Assembly (NCBI GenBank): GCA_964647585.1
Contig: CAZYGG010000011.1
Location: forward strand, 7,227 to 71,226
Direction: 5' to 3'
Source: CAJINA01 sp964647585
GTDB taxonomy: Bacteria; Desulfobacterota; Desulfobacteria; Desulfobacterales; CAJINA01
DNA length: 64,000 nucleotides
The translations under genes were made by a program, and so were the position numbers. The first letter of the stretch is position 1; every line of letters begins with the position of its first letter. Below the pieces are notes generated by a model, which saw only the letters and a program-made list of their open reading frames with translations, made no database searches and was not told the origin of the DNA. Positions 51,943 to 60,960 of the stretch are shown one piece after another.

Positions 51943-52713
51943 ATGACCGACTATACCCTGCGGGAAATGATGGCCATCGCCGCGGCCCGGGAAATCAAGG
52001 ACGGCGACATCGTCTTCTGCGGCACCGGCATATCCATGCTGGCCGCCATGGCCGCCAAGAACATCAGCGCCCCCAACAGTACCATCTTCTTTGAAACCGG
52101 GGCCATCGATTCAAAACTTGAGGAAGTGCCCCTGGCTGTGGCCGATCCCCGGGTGATGTACCACACCGCGGTCAACGGCAGCCTGGCCGATTCATTTGCC
52201 ACCATGCAAAACCGGTTCACGGGCCGCCGGGTGGTGGGTATCATGGGCGCCGCCCAGATCGACCCCTACGGCAACCTGAACTCGACGGTCATCGGCGACT
52301 ATGCCTCACCGCAAGTACGGTTTTCCGGCAGCGGCGGCGCCTGCGACGTGGCCTCGTTTGTCGGCCGGACCATCATCTTCATGCAGCACGAAAAGCGCAA
52401 ATTCGTGCGCAAGCTGGACTACCTCACCAGCCCGGGCTGGATGGGCGGTCCGGACGGCCGCAAGGAGGCTGGATTACCGGACGGCGGCCCGGAATCCGTC
52501 ATTACCAACCTGGGCATCATGCGCTTTGATCAAGCTTCCCGCCGGATGATTCTCGACAGCTATTACCCCGGGGTAACCCCGCAGCAGATTCTGGACAATA
52601 TGGAATTTACCGTGGATATTGATGGCGCCCGCCTGGCACAGGCGCCCTCTATGGAGGAGTTGGATATTCTTCGCGAACGCTGCGATCCGCAACGTCTGAT
52701 CCTCGGCAATTAA
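51943..52713 (+). CDS. CoA-transferase beta subunit (glutaconate CoA-transferase type)
   Basis: 256 residues from ATG 51943 (GAGAG upstream; a TTG four codons earlier is the alternative). Family I beta subunit: DGDIVFCGTGISMLAAMAAKN near 20, FFETGAIDSK near 47 whose Glu fits the catalytic position that forms the glutamyl-CoA intermediate, IMGAAQIDPYGNLNSTVIG near 101-119, and RFSGSGGACDVASF near 128. It pairs with the gene just upstream. The convergent iron-sulfur gene ends about 100 bases downstream. Confidence 0.85.
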   Translation: MTDYTLREMMAIAAAREIKDGDIVFCGTGISMLAAMAAKNISAPNSTIFFETGAIDSKLEEVPLAVADPRVMYHTAVNGSLADSFATMQNRFTGRRVVGIMGAAQIDPYGNLNSTVIGDYASPQVRFSGSGGACDVASFVGRTIIFMQHEKRKFVRKLDYLTSPGWMGGPDGRKEAGLPDGGPESVITNLGIMRFDQASRRMILDSYYPGVTPQQILDNMEFTVDIDGARLAQAPSMEELDILRERCDPQRLILGN

Positions 52714-52817
52714 GCCGTCTTGATTTTCGGCGCACCAAAGGGTCAACCCTGCGGCTGCCCGGGAATTGGAAACGTTTGTTGGGCAAGCGTTATACGATGG
52801 GAACCGCCGGGTTTGCA

Positions 52818-53540
52818 TTACTGCCTAGAAGTCTGCCCACCTGCTTGGGTACCAAGCGCACGCTGCAGATCGGCAATATGGCGGGCCGGGTAAACGCGGG
52901 AGGGACAGACCCGGCTGCAGGCCAGGTGACGCCGGCACATGTTTACCCCGCGGGGCCCCGCCGCGATTTGCAGCAGAGATTGCTTGCCGGCCGGCTTCTT
53001 TCGCATCTCAGTGTGTACGGCTGCCAGGGCGGCCGGTCCCATGAACGCCTCAGCACTGGATGTCACCGGGCAGGCCGCCACACAACAGCCGCACTCAATG
53101 CAGTTTTCCAACCGCTTCAATTGCACGACACCGCTGGGCGTGCGAGCGGCAGTTGCATCTTCACATGACCGGTGGCCACTCCAATGCGGGTCCCACTCCT
53201 GGAAAAAGGATGCCATATCCACGGCCAGGTCACCCAGACGGATGTGATTGACCAGGGGTTCCAGGGTAACGGTGCCGGACTGCAGATCTTCAATTCGACG
53301 TGTGCAGGCCAGTGCGGGGACACCGTTGATCGTGCAGGCACAGGTACCGCAGGAACTGTGGTGACAGCAGTGCCGGTACATGAGTGTCGCATCTTGCATC
53401 AGTCGGATCTGTTCCAGACCGTCCAGCACGGTCATCCGCGGTTCGATGCGCACCTTGAAATCCTCGTATCGGGAAAGATCCCTCTGTTCGGGCTTAAAAC
53501 GCAATATACGGAATGTAAGCNNNNNNNNNNGGGTTTGCAT
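52818..53540 (-). CDS. SdhB/FrdB-like iron-sulfur subunit (start in assembly gap)
   Basis: About 235 residues are readable; the first few fall in the ten-N gap, so the start is unknown and the frame across the gap is arbitrary. A 2Fe-2S plant-ferredoxin domain is shown by MYRHCCHHSSCGTCACTING with a further Cys in LACTRRI (residues about 50-80), and the 4Fe-4S/3Fe-4S half by NCIECGCCVAACPVTS (about 142-157) and CRRHLACSRVCPSRV (about 205-220). This matches the iron-sulfur subunit of succinate dehydrogenase/fumarate reductase. It lies directly after the glpA-type flavoprotein, so it probably carries electrons from glycerol-3-phosphate oxidation toward quinone, replacing GlpC. No membrane anchor subunit is present. 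Confidence 0.85.
   Translation of the reverse strand: MQTXXXXLTFRILRFKPEQRDLSRYEDFKVRIEPRMTVLDGLEQIRLMQDATLMYRHCCHHSSCGTCACTINGVPALACTRRIEDLQSGTVTLEPLVNHIRLGDLAVDMASFFQEWDPHWSGHRSCEDATAARTPSGVVQLKRLENCIECGCCVAACPVTSSAEAFMGPAALAAVHTEMRKKPAGKQSLLQIAAGPRGVNMCRRHLACSRVCPSRVYPARHIADLQRALGTQAGGQTSRQ
53521..53530. other. Assembly gap (ten Ns)
   Basis: Ten consecutive Ns, a conventional scaffold gap of unknown length, at the junction of glpA and the iron-sulfur gene. Real sequence of any length may be missing here. Confidence 0.99.
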
Positions 53541-53541
53541 T

Positions 53542-54732
53542 CTATATCAAATCCCCCCTGTCCTGCGTTGTCAGGAAGCTGCGATAGGGCCGCAACGGTG
53601 TCGTTGCCGTGGTACCGGCGATATCGCGGCCGGTTTTCCGGCATATCAGGTCGGCCGCTTCCGCGGCCATAGCCCGCAAGGTGGTGGCCTTGCCACCCAC
53701 GATCGAAATCAGCCCCTCCACCCCGTCTTGGGCCTGATGATCGATACAGGTAAATCCGCGACTGATGCGCATGGGGGCGTCCGTATCCTCATGGCGCAAA
53801 AGCGGGCGGCTCGCCAGCCAGACCGCGTGCAAGTGAGCTTTGGCCAGGACCGGCATCAGACGGGCGCCCAGGGATATCAGCTTTTCAACCTGGCCTTTCG
53901 GCAGCTGGACCTGATCAGGATCAGCCGCTATCCAGGCGGTGGTCCCGACAATGGTTTGTTTACGCTGCGGTACCAGGATATCCCCCTCTCCGGCCGGATG
54001 CAGCCGGTTGATCACCATATTGCAATACCGATCCGCCAGGGAGACCATGACGCCGGGACCGGGCCGGACCGGCACGTCCAATCCGGCCAGCGCAGCCACC
54101 TTGCCTGCCCAGGGGCCCGCAGCATTGACGATGATATCGGCGGACAGGGTCCGTCGCCGGCCGCTGCGCAGATCCAGAACCCAGGCACCGGTGACCACCC
54201 GACTGCTCTTCCGGAAACCCTCGACCTGGCAAAAAGGGAAAACCGCGGCGCCGTTGGCGCGGGCGGTGGCAAAAAAATGCAGTGGTAAACGCCAGGCATC
54301 CATGCTGGCATCCGGTACCTGCACAGCACCCTTCAACCCCGGATGCAGAGCCGGCTCCAACTGCAATGCGCGGGTGGCATTCAGTACCCGGGTGGGTATG
54401 CCGGCCGCTTTACAGCGTTTCAAAAAGGGGCCCTGATAATCCATGTCCGCGTCGTTCAGGGCCACAAAGAGGCCGTCATTCGGTTCTATGGCCTGAGGTG
54501 CGAGCTTCCGCAGGATTTGATTCTCTCTATAGCATTCCCGGGCAGTTTTTACATCATGGAGGGCATAACGGGCCCCGCTGTGCAGCAGGCCATGGTGTCG
54601 GCCACTGGTGCCGCTCAGCAGACTGCCCTTCTCCACCAGGGTGACATCATAGCCGCGCAGGACCAGATCATGGGCCAGGGCACCGCCGGTACCGCCGCCG
54701 CCGATGATAAGAATGCGCTCCATTTCAGACAC
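53542..54732 (-). CDS. glpA: FAD-dependent glycerol-3-phosphate dehydrogenase, GlpA type
   Basis: 396 residues: the catalytic FAD domain of GlpA, without the C-terminal BFD iron-sulfur domain of E. coli GlpA (about 540). It oxidises glycerol-3-phosphate to dihydroxyacetone phosphate. Motifs: ILIIGGGGTGGALAHDLVLRGYDVTLVEKGSLLSGTSGRHHGLLHSGARYA (FAD-binding Rossmann and GlpA signature, residues 6 to about 55), IIVNAAGPWAGKVA near 198, and the second FAD contact ISIVGGKATTLRAMAAEAADL near 345. It overlaps the upstream alcohol dehydrogenase gene by eight bases and is followed by the SdhB-like subunit. The stop is eleven bases from the N gap. Confidence 0.88.
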   Translation of the reverse strand: MSEMERILIIGGGGTGGALAHDLVLRGYDVTLVEKGSLLSGTSGRHHGLLHSGARYALHDVKTARECYRENQILRKLAPQAIEPNDGLFVALNDADMDYQGPFLKRCKAAGIPTRVLNATRALQLEPALHPGLKGAVQVPDASMDAWRLPLHFFATARANGAAVFPFCQVEGFRKSSRVVTGAWVLDLRSGRRRTLSADIIVNAAGPWAGKVAALAGLDVPVRPGPGVMVSLADRYCNMVINRLHPAGEGDILVPQRKQTIVGTTAWIAADPDQVQLPKGQVEKLISLGARLMPVLAKAHLHAVWLASRPLLRHEDTDAPMRISRGFTCIDHQAQDGVEGLISIVGGKATTLRAMAAEAADLICRKTGRDIAGTTATTPLRPYRSFLTTQDRGDLI

Positions 54733-55894
54733 CCTCTTGCATAGCCTGGCTGATGATGGCTTCCAGCGTGCCGCGTTCTAAAAGTACAGGATTGCCGCGC
54801 ATGCTACTGGCCCGCAGGGCATTTTCGACAAGTTCTGTTTTTTCTGTAAATTTCAGCCCCCACCGGATCAGGGCGGGGATGTGCAGCTCCCGTACGGCGG
54901 CATTCAGCCAGACAATGCTGTCCCGGGGGCCGGCCTGCCGGTCCCCGGTGAGCAGTCGGGCCGTTTCACGATAACGTTCGAGGCCGGTACTTTCTGAAGA
55001 GGTTTTTTCCAACGCGGCTATGTTGGCAGCGGTCACCGCCGGCAGCAGGCGGGCACACACGGCGCCATGCGGGGCAGCAAGCATGCCACCGAGCGGCCCG
55101 GCAATGCCGTGCACGGCTCCCAGGCCGGCATTGGCCAATGCCAGTCCCGAGAAGAGGCTGGCGATGGCCATATCGGTGCGGGCTGCCAGATTGTTCCCCT
55201 GGTGGTAAACGGTTTTTAGGGCGCGCGCGCACCGGGCCAGGCCTTCCCGGCAAAGTCCATCCGTCAGGGGATTGGCCTTGTTCGACACAAAAGCCTCAAT
55301 CAGCTGAGTTAATGCATCAAATCCGGTCGCCGCGGTCAAATCCGGTGGCAGGGACAGGGTCAGTTCGGGATCAACCAGGGCCAGTTCGGGCAGCATGCCC
55401 GGACTGCGCATGCTGACCTTGACCCGGTGCTCCGGGCTGCGGATTACGGCGTTGCGGGTTACCTCGCTGCCGGTTCCGGCCGTTGTCGGCACCGCAATAC
55501 AGGGCGCCGGTTCCCGGCTTAGAGGCCGGGCCTGGCCGATGACCTCCAGGTAGTCAAGGATCGGCCGCTGGTTGGTGATCAGGGCGGCGATGGCTTTGGC
55601 GGCGTCCATGACGCTGCCGCCGCCGACCCCGATGACAACATCACATATCTCAGCGCGCGCCAGTCGGGCCCCGGCAGACACCGCTTCCAGGTCGGGTTCG
55701 TGGGCCACCGGAAACACCGTACAAGCAACATCGCGGGCGGCAAGATCCTGGCGGAGTTTTTCCAGGCGACCGGGCGCGCTGCCGGTCACCAGGAGGGCAT
55801 GCCGTCCCAGTCGGGCGGCTTCCACGGCAATCTGCCGAGCGGTGCCGACACCAAAAATGAGACGTGCGGCTGTACTGAATGCAAAAGGCTGCAT
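54725..55894 (-). CDS. Iron-containing alcohol dehydrogenase in the glycerol cluster
   Basis: 389 residues from ATG 55894, which overlaps the glpK stop (TAATG). Fold of the group III iron ADHs: VGTARQIAVEAARLGRHALLVTG, VVIGVGGGSVMDAAKAIA near 95, PTTAGTGSEVTRNAVI near 138, GFDALTQLIEAFVSNKANPLTD near 193, GAVHGIAGPLGGMLAAPHG near 258-276. Of the usual metal ligands, Asp (GFDALT) and two His (AVHG, APHG) are present, but the first His (normally ALTHA) is Gln. It acts on an alcohol or aldehyde with NAD(P); between glpK and glpA it probably handles a glycerol-derived compound. Exact substrate unknown. Confidence 0.85.
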   Translation of the reverse strand: MQPFAFSTAARLIFGVGTARQIAVEAARLGRHALLVTGSAPGRLEKLRQDLAARDVACTVFPVAHEPDLEAVSAGARLARAEICDVVIGVGGGSVMDAAKAIAALITNQRPILDYLEVIGQARPLSREPAPCIAVPTTAGTGSEVTRNAVIRSPEHRVKVSMRSPGMLPELALVDPELTLSLPPDLTAATGFDALTQLIEAFVSNKANPLTDGLCREGLARCARALKTVYHQGNNLAARTDMAIASLFSGLALANAGLGAVHGIAGPLGGMLAAPHGAVCARLLPAVTAANIAALEKTSSESTGLERYRETARLLTGDRQAGPRDSIVWLNAAVRELHIPALIRWGLKFTEKTELVENALRASSMRGNPVLLERGTLEAIISQAMQEGV

Positions 55895-57405
55895 TATACC
55901 GCCCAATCAAAGGTACGCTGGACAGCTTTGTGCCAGCTTTTGACACCCGCTGTCCGGGTATCGTTTTCCATATTGGCGTGCCAGGTCTTGTCCTCGGCCC
56001 AGTTACGGCGCAGTTCTTCCAGGCCGGACCAGAAACCGGTGGCCAGACCGGCCGCGTAGGCCGCCCCCAGGGCCGTGGTTTCGGTCACCTTGGGTCTGAT
56101 CACGGGTACATCCAGGACATCGGCCTGAAATTGCATCAGCAATTCATTGGCGACCATTCCGCCGTCCACCTTCAATCGTTTCAGGGCCACCCCGGAATCC
56201 TTGTTCATGGCTTCCACGATATCCAGGGTCTGATAGGCATTGGCCTCCAGTACGGCCCGCGCCAGATGTCCTCTGTTCACAAAACGGGTCAGGCCTACAA
56301 TGGCGCCGCGGGCATCGGAACGCCAGTAGGGCGCAAACAATCCGGAAAAAGCCGGCACGATATAGGCGCCGCCATTATCGTCCACGCTGCGGGCCAGCGC
56401 TTCTATTTCCGCCGCGCTGTTGACGATGCCCAGGTTGTCCCGGAACCACTGCACCAGGGCGCCGGCAATGGCAATCGAGCCTTCGAGGCAGTAGACCGGC
56501 GCCTCAGCGCCTATCTGGTAGGCCACGGTGGTAATCAAGCCATGTTCGGACGGCACGGCCTCAGAGCCGGTGTTAAGCAGCAGGAAGCAGCCCGTGCCGT
56601 AAGTGTTCTTGGCTTCACCTACGTTGAAACAGGCCTGCCCCACCAGGGCGGCTTGCTGATCACCCAGGGCACCGCAAACCGGTACCCGGGCACCTATAGG
56701 ACCCGAAGGCGAGGTGTAGCCCCACAACTCGGGGTCGACCGACGGTACAATGCGCGGCAGCATCCGGCGCGGTATACCCAGAATCTGCAGGATTTCATTA
56801 TCCCACTCCAGTGTTTCAAGGTTCATCATCAGGGTACGGCTGGCATTGGTAACATCGGTGATGTGCGCACCGCCGTCCGGCCCCCCGGTGAGCCACCACA
56901 CCAGCCAGCTCTCCACGGTGCCGAAATGGGCATTGCCTTCAGCGGCGGCCTGCCTGGCGGCCGGCACGTTGTCCAGGATCCATTTGATTTTCGGCCCTGA
57001 GAAATAGGTCGCAATGGGCAATCCGGTTTTCGCGCGGAACCGGTCCTGACCGCCGGTTTCCATCAACGTATTACAGATTTCGTCTGTGCGGGTGCATTGC
57101 CAGACGATCGCATTGTATAGCGGCTCACCGGTCTTGCGGTTCCACACGATGGTCGTTTCACGCTGGTTGGTGATGCCGATAGCAAGGATGTCACCTCCCG
57201 CCACACCGCTCTTTTTCAGCGCATTGCGCATCACACTGATCGAATTTTTCCAGATTTCCATGGGATCGTGTTCCACCCAGCCGGGTTTGGGAAAGATCTG
57301 TTCATGCTCCTTCTGGTCCAACCCCACGATCTGCCCCTGCTGGTCGAAAATAATGAAGCGATTGCTGGTGGTCCCCAGATCCAAAGCCCCGATGTAGTTC
57401 GGCAT
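55894..57405 (-). CDS. glpK: Glycerol kinase
   Basis: 503 residues, normal for GlpK. It phosphorylates glycerol with ATP in the cytoplasm. FGGY family motifs: GALDLGTTSNRFIIFDQQG (ATP phosphate 1, residues 6-24), the glycerol-contact segment VEHDPMEIW near 49 and ITNQRETTIVWNRKTGEPLYNAIVWQC near 78 (Arg83, Glu84), TYGTGCFLLLN near 267, FSGLFAPYWRSDARGAIVGLTR near 350, and LKVDGGMVANELLMQFQADVLDVPV near 405. AAGGAGGG lies five bases before the ATG. It is divergent from the transporter genes and is the first gene of a four-gene minus-strand unit. Feedback sites of E. coli GlpK are not evident. Confidence 0.95.
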   Translation of the reverse strand: MPNYIGALDLGTTSNRFIIFDQQGQIVGLDQKEHEQIFPKPGWVEHDPMEIWKNSISVMRNALKKSGVAGGDILAIGITNQRETTIVWNRKTGEPLYNAIVWQCTRTDEICNTLMETGGQDRFRAKTGLPIATYFSGPKIKWILDNVPAARQAAAEGNAHFGTVESWLVWWLTGGPDGGAHITDVTNASRTLMMNLETLEWDNEILQILGIPRRMLPRIVPSVDPELWGYTSPSGPIGARVPVCGALGDQQAALVGQACFNVGEAKNTYGTGCFLLLNTGSEAVPSEHGLITTVAYQIGAEAPVYCLEGSIAIAGALVQWFRDNLGIVNSAAEIEALARSVDDNGGAYIVPAFSGLFAPYWRSDARGAIVGLTRFVNRGHLARAVLEANAYQTLDIVEAMNKDSGVALKRLKVDGGMVANELLMQFQADVLDVPVIRPKVTETTALGAAYAAGLATGFWSGLEELRRNWAEDKTWHANMENDTRTAGVKSWHKAVQRTFDWAV

Positions 57406-57869
57406 TGATCCCTCCTTTAGTGTCGGGTTGCTGCCTCAGGTTGACAGCGGTTCCGTGCCCGCGCAGATGGCCGCGCCAGGCAATGAACAACCGCCAACCG
57501 CTTGTCAAACCGGTTGATCGACCATACCATAACTGGTGCTTAATGGAAATCAGATGCCCGGGGTGTTCGCAACCAAGAGCGCGCCAGTAGCCATTGTCCA
57601 GGTGCAACTTATGGGCGGCCGGGCCCGTCTGAGTGTCAAATCGGAGCTGACCGGCGAGACAGCGGTCACGCCGTCTTTGTAACGTTCGGGCTGATTGTGA
57701 AAGAGCTTCCTCCCCGGTTCGAAAATGAACAGAGGGGATCAAGGTTTTCACTTGCGAAAACCAGCCGGAGGATGTTATTGCGGTGAGACATGACGCACTT
57801 TCTTTAGCAGTGCCTGATCACATCCACCAAGCAACCCGCTAAAATTCGGTTTCAGTACGGAGACTGTTC
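57406..57869. promoter_or_regulatory. Divergent promoter region of the glycerol regulon
   Basis: About 460 bases without a gene. A plus-strand promoter-like pair, TTGTCA (57502-57507) and TACCAT (57525-57530) with 17-base spacing, overlaps the palindrome AACCGGTT (57508-57515). A 20-bp palindrome GGTTTTC-ACTTGC-GAAAACC lies at 57743-57762, about 110 bases before the transporter start. A regulator such as GlpR could bind here, but no regulator gene is in the window. Confidence 0.45.
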
Positions 57870-58970
57870 ATGAACTTGTCCCTTCAGAACATCGATAAAA
57901 CAGTCGGCCGGGAAATGCACCTGCAGGACATCAATCTCGAATTCGAATCCGGATCGCGGAATGTCATTCTGGGACGGACCCTGGCCGGCAAAACCTCGCT
58001 GCTGAGAATCATGGCCGGCTTGGACAGGCCTTCCAGGGGACGCCTTCTGATAGATGGGCAGGATGTCACCGGTGTCTCCGTACGCAAGCGCAATGTGGCC
58101 ATGGTTTACCAGCTTTTTATCAACTACCCCTCATTGACCGTCTACCAGAACATTGCTTCACCCTTGAAAACAAGTGGGATGAAAAAGAGTGAAATCGAGC
58201 GCCAGGTTCGCGAAATTGCCGAGATGCTGAGAATCGACGATCTGCTGGACCGTTTGCCGGCCGAGCTTTCCGGCGGCCAGCAACAGCGCACTGCCATTGC
58301 CCGGGCCATGGTCAAAAAAGCCGATTTGCTGCTGATGGATGAGCCCCTGGTGAATCTGGACTACAAGCTCCGTGAAGAGCTGCGCGTTGAGCTTCAAGAT
58401 ATTTTCAGGGAACGCAAGGCCATCGTCGTCTATACCACCACGGAACCGACCGAAGCCCTGATGCTCGGCGGGAACATCGTGGTTCTGGACGAAGGCCGCA
58501 CACTGCAAACCGGCAACACCCAAGCGGCCTACAGGCAGCCGGCTACCGTGAAAGTGGCCGAAGTTTTCAGTGATCCGCCCATCAACTTTGTCGACGGCCG
58601 TATTCAAGGAGGGACAGCCTTCATGGGGCAAGGCATCGAGGTACCTCTGGAAGACAACATGCGGGATCTACCGGAGAGTGCCTATACCTTCGGCATTCGT
58701 TCCAACCATTTGTTTCTGTCCAGAAATGGTGAGCGGGATGCCCTGATTCAAACCCAGGTGGAACTGGCCGAGATCAACGGATCGGAAACCTTCATCCACT
58801 TCAACCATGCCGGCACCCGGCTGGTGGCCCAGGAAAATGGCATTCATCCCTACCGGATCGGAGCAACGGTCACCCTTTACATCGATCCCGGCTGCCTGTT
58901 TGTTTTTGACTTGAAGGGGAATCTGGTTGCATCCCCATCTCTTGCCACCACTCAGAAACGGCATACTTAG
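57870..58970 (+). CDS. glpS: Glycerol ABC transporter ATPase, GlpS type
   Basis: 366 residues. First of two ATPases of the rhizobial-type glycerol ABC importer. The ATP site is unusual: Walker A is GRTLAGKTS (residues about 35-43) with Leu at the fourth position where Gly is usual, the Q-loop VYQLFINYP and Walker B LLLMDEPLVNLD are good, the signature LSGGQQQR is canonical, and the switch-His region reads YTTTEPTEAL with Thr-Glu instead of His-Asp. A C-terminal TOBE-like regulatory part follows from about 240. It would pair with GlpT, which has the reverse pattern. Stop and next start are nine bases apart. Confidence 0.85.
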   Translation: MNLSLQNIDKTVGREMHLQDINLEFESGSRNVILGRTLAGKTSLLRIMAGLDRPSRGRLLIDGQDVTGVSVRKRNVAMVYQLFINYPSLTVYQNIASPLKTSGMKKSEIERQVREIAEMLRIDDLLDRLPAELSGGQQQRTAIARAMVKKADLLLMDEPLVNLDYKLREELRVELQDIFRERKAIVVYTTTEPTEALMLGGNIVVLDEGRTLQTGNTQAAYRQPATVKVAEVFSDPPINFVDGRIQGGTAFMGQGIEVPLEDNMRDLPESAYTFGIRSNHLFLSRNGERDALIQTQVELAEINGSETFIHFNHAGTRLVAQENGIHPYRIGATVTLYIDPGCLFVFDLKGNLVASPSLATTQKRHT

Positions 58971-58979
58971 GAAACTGTC

Positions 58980-60065
58980 ATGGCGCGCATCGAGCTCAAT
59001 GAAATAGCCCACAGCTACCTCCCCAATCCCCGGGGCGATGCAGACTTCGCCCTCAAGCAGATCCATCACACCTGGGAAGACGGCGGCGCTTACGCCCTGC
59101 TGGGGCCGTCCGGCTGCGGTAAAACCACCCTGCTGAACATCATTTCCGGCCTGCTTACGCCCACGCGTGGAAAGGTGGTTTATGACGGCCGGGACGTAAC
59201 CGGCCAACCACCGGAAAAGCGTAATATCGCGCAGGTGTTTCAATTCCCGGTGCTCTATGACACGATGACTGTTTTCGACAACCTGGCGTTCCCCCTGCGG
59301 AATCGGAGACATGCGGAAGGTGACGTCCGCAGCCGGGTACACGAGGTGGCCGATATCCTGGACCTGACCCCGTACCTCAAAAAGAGGGCTGCCGGGCTGG
59401 CCGCCGATGCCAAGCAGAAGATCTCCCTGGGGAGAGGCCTTGTGCGACGCGACGTGGCGGCCATTCTTTTCGACGAACCGTTGACCGTGATCGACCCGCA
59501 TCTAAAATGGGACCTGAGGCGCAAACTCAAAGATATCCATGAACAGCTGAAATTGACCTTTATCTATGTCACCCATGATCAGGTCGAGGCGCTTACCTTT
59601 GCTGACAAAGTGGTCGTCATGTACGAAGGCGAAATCGTCCAAATCGGTTCTCCCCAGGATCTCTTTGAAAACCCCGAGCACACTTTCGTCGGCTACTTTA
59701 TCGGCAGCCCTGGCATGAACTTTCTGGAGTGCACCCTGGACGGGAATGTCGCCCGCTGCAATGGTGAAAGCATTGTCCTGCACGATGACGTGGCGGCCAG
59801 GGGGCACAACGCCGGGGGAAAACTGGAACTGGGCATCCGGCCGGTGCATCTCAAAGTACATGCCCGGGCCGTTGACGGCGGCGTGCCGGCCAGGGTGAAA
59901 AGCGTCGAAGACCATGGCAGCTACCGGATTGTGAATCTCACCCTGGTTGGGAAGATGCTCCGGGCCAAGCTGCCTGAGGGCGGGCGCGTCCCCGAAGAAA
60001 AGGCCTGGCTGGTTTTTCCCCTGGAATGGACCCGGCTGTTTGCCGATGGCCGGCTGGTAAAATAG
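58980..60065 (+). CDS. glpT: Glycerol ABC transporter ATPase, GlpT type
   Basis: 361 residues. Second ATPase of the glycerol importer. Walker A GPSGCGKTT (about 41-49), Q-loop VFQFPVLYD, Walker B AILFDEPLTVIDPH and switch His VTHDQVEAL are canonical, but the signature is LAADAKQKISLGRG, far from LSGGQ. Combined with GlpS, whose signature is good but whose Walker A and switch His are altered, only one of the two composite sites should hydrolyse ATP. This asymmetry is known from rhizobial GlpS/GlpT. It has a C-terminal TOBE-like domain (about 270-360). The name GlpT here is the ABC ATPase, not the E. coli G3P antiporter. Confidence 0.85.
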   Translation: MARIELNEIAHSYLPNPRGDADFALKQIHHTWEDGGAYALLGPSGCGKTTLLNIISGLLTPTRGKVVYDGRDVTGQPPEKRNIAQVFQFPVLYDTMTVFDNLAFPLRNRRHAEGDVRSRVHEVADILDLTPYLKKRAAGLAADAKQKISLGRGLVRRDVAAILFDEPLTVIDPHLKWDLRRKLKDIHEQLKLTFIYVTHDQVEALTFADKVVVMYEGEIVQIGSPQDLFENPEHTFVGYFIGSPGMNFLECTLDGNVARCNGESIVLHDDVAARGHNAGGKLELGIRPVHLKVHARAVDGGVPARVKSVEDHGSYRIVNLTLVGKMLRAKLPEGGRVPEEKAWLVFPLEWTRLFADGRLVK

Positions 60066-60078
60066 AGGGAGTAGCAAT

Positions 60079-60960
60079 ATGGAAAAATGGGAAAACAATA
60101 AAGCCTGGTTTCTGGTGCTACCGGCCTTCATCATTGTCGCCTTTAGCGGTATTATCCCCTTGATGACCGTGGTGAACTATTCGCTCCAGGACATCTTCGG
60201 GCCGGGGAACGCCGTTTTCGTAGGCACCGAATGGTTCAAGGAGATGTTGAGCAACCACCGGCTGCATGATGCCCTGTGGCGCCAATTTCTGTTTTCCGGG
60301 CTCGTCCTGCTGATCGAGATACCCTTGGGAATCGCCATTGCACTGGCCATGCCCAAACGCGGCTGGGGCGTCTCCGCTTCGCTGGTGACCCTGGCCCTGC
60401 CCCTGGTCATTCCCTGGAATGTGATCGGGACCATCTGGATCATCTTTACCCGGCCGGATATCGGTCTGTTCGGTGTGGGCATCAACAGCCTGGATCTACT
60501 GGAGGTGCCGTTTGACCATACGGCCAGGCCGCTGTATGCCTGGATAACATTGCTCGCCATGGAGGTCTGGCACTGGACGCCCCTGGTGGCCCTTTTGGCC
60601 TACGCCGGGCTGCGGGCCATTCCTGAAGCGTATTACCAGGCGGCCAAGATCGACGGCGCGTCCCCCTGGGCCACTTTCCTGTATATTCAACTGCCCAAAA
60701 TGCGCGGGGTCCTCACCATCGCGGTTTTGCTGCGCTGGATGGACAGTTTTCTCATCTACGCCGAGCCCTTCGCACTCACCGGAGGCGGCCCAGGCAACAC
60801 GACCACCTTTCTTTCCATTTACCTGGTAAAACTGGCGACCATGCAGTTTGACCTGGGGCCAGCCGCGGCCTTTTCGCTCATCTACTTTCTGATTGTCCTG
60901 CTCTTCAGTTTTGTTTTTTACCAGGCCCTGTTGAACGTGGGCAGAGGAGAAAAAGGATGA
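60079..60960 (+). CDS. glpP: Glycerol ABC transporter permease, GlpP type
   Basis: 293 residues with six predicted membrane helices, the first at about 8-32 (WFLVLPAFIIVAFSGIIPLMTVVNYSL). The cytoplasmic EAA loop that contacts the ATPases is AGLRAIPEAYYQAAKIDGASPWATFLYIQLPKM (about 176-208). MalF/UgpA-like permease of carbohydrate-uptake family 1 ABC systems. It overlaps the next permease gene by four bases (ATGA), and together they form the inner-membrane channel for glycerol. Confidence 0.87.
   Translation: MEKWENNKAWFLVLPAFIIVAFSGIIPLMTVVNYSLQDIFGPGNAVFVGTEWFKEMLSNHRLHDALWRQFLFSGLVLLIEIPLGIAIALAMPKRGWGVSASLVTLALPLVIPWNVIGTIWIIFTRPDIGLFGVGINSLDLLEVPFDHTARPLYAWITLLAMEVWHWTPLVALLAYAGLRAIPEAYYQAAKIDGASPWATFLYIQLPKMRGVLTIAVLLRWMDSFLIYAEPFALTGGGPGNTTTFLSIYLVKLATMQFDLGPAAAFSLIYFLIVLLFSFVFYQALLNVGRGEKG

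Noticed and set aside
55879..57000. Plus-strand 373-codon frame
   Set aside because: Antisense of glpK in a GC-rich gene; the glycerol kinase motifs on the other strand are decisive.
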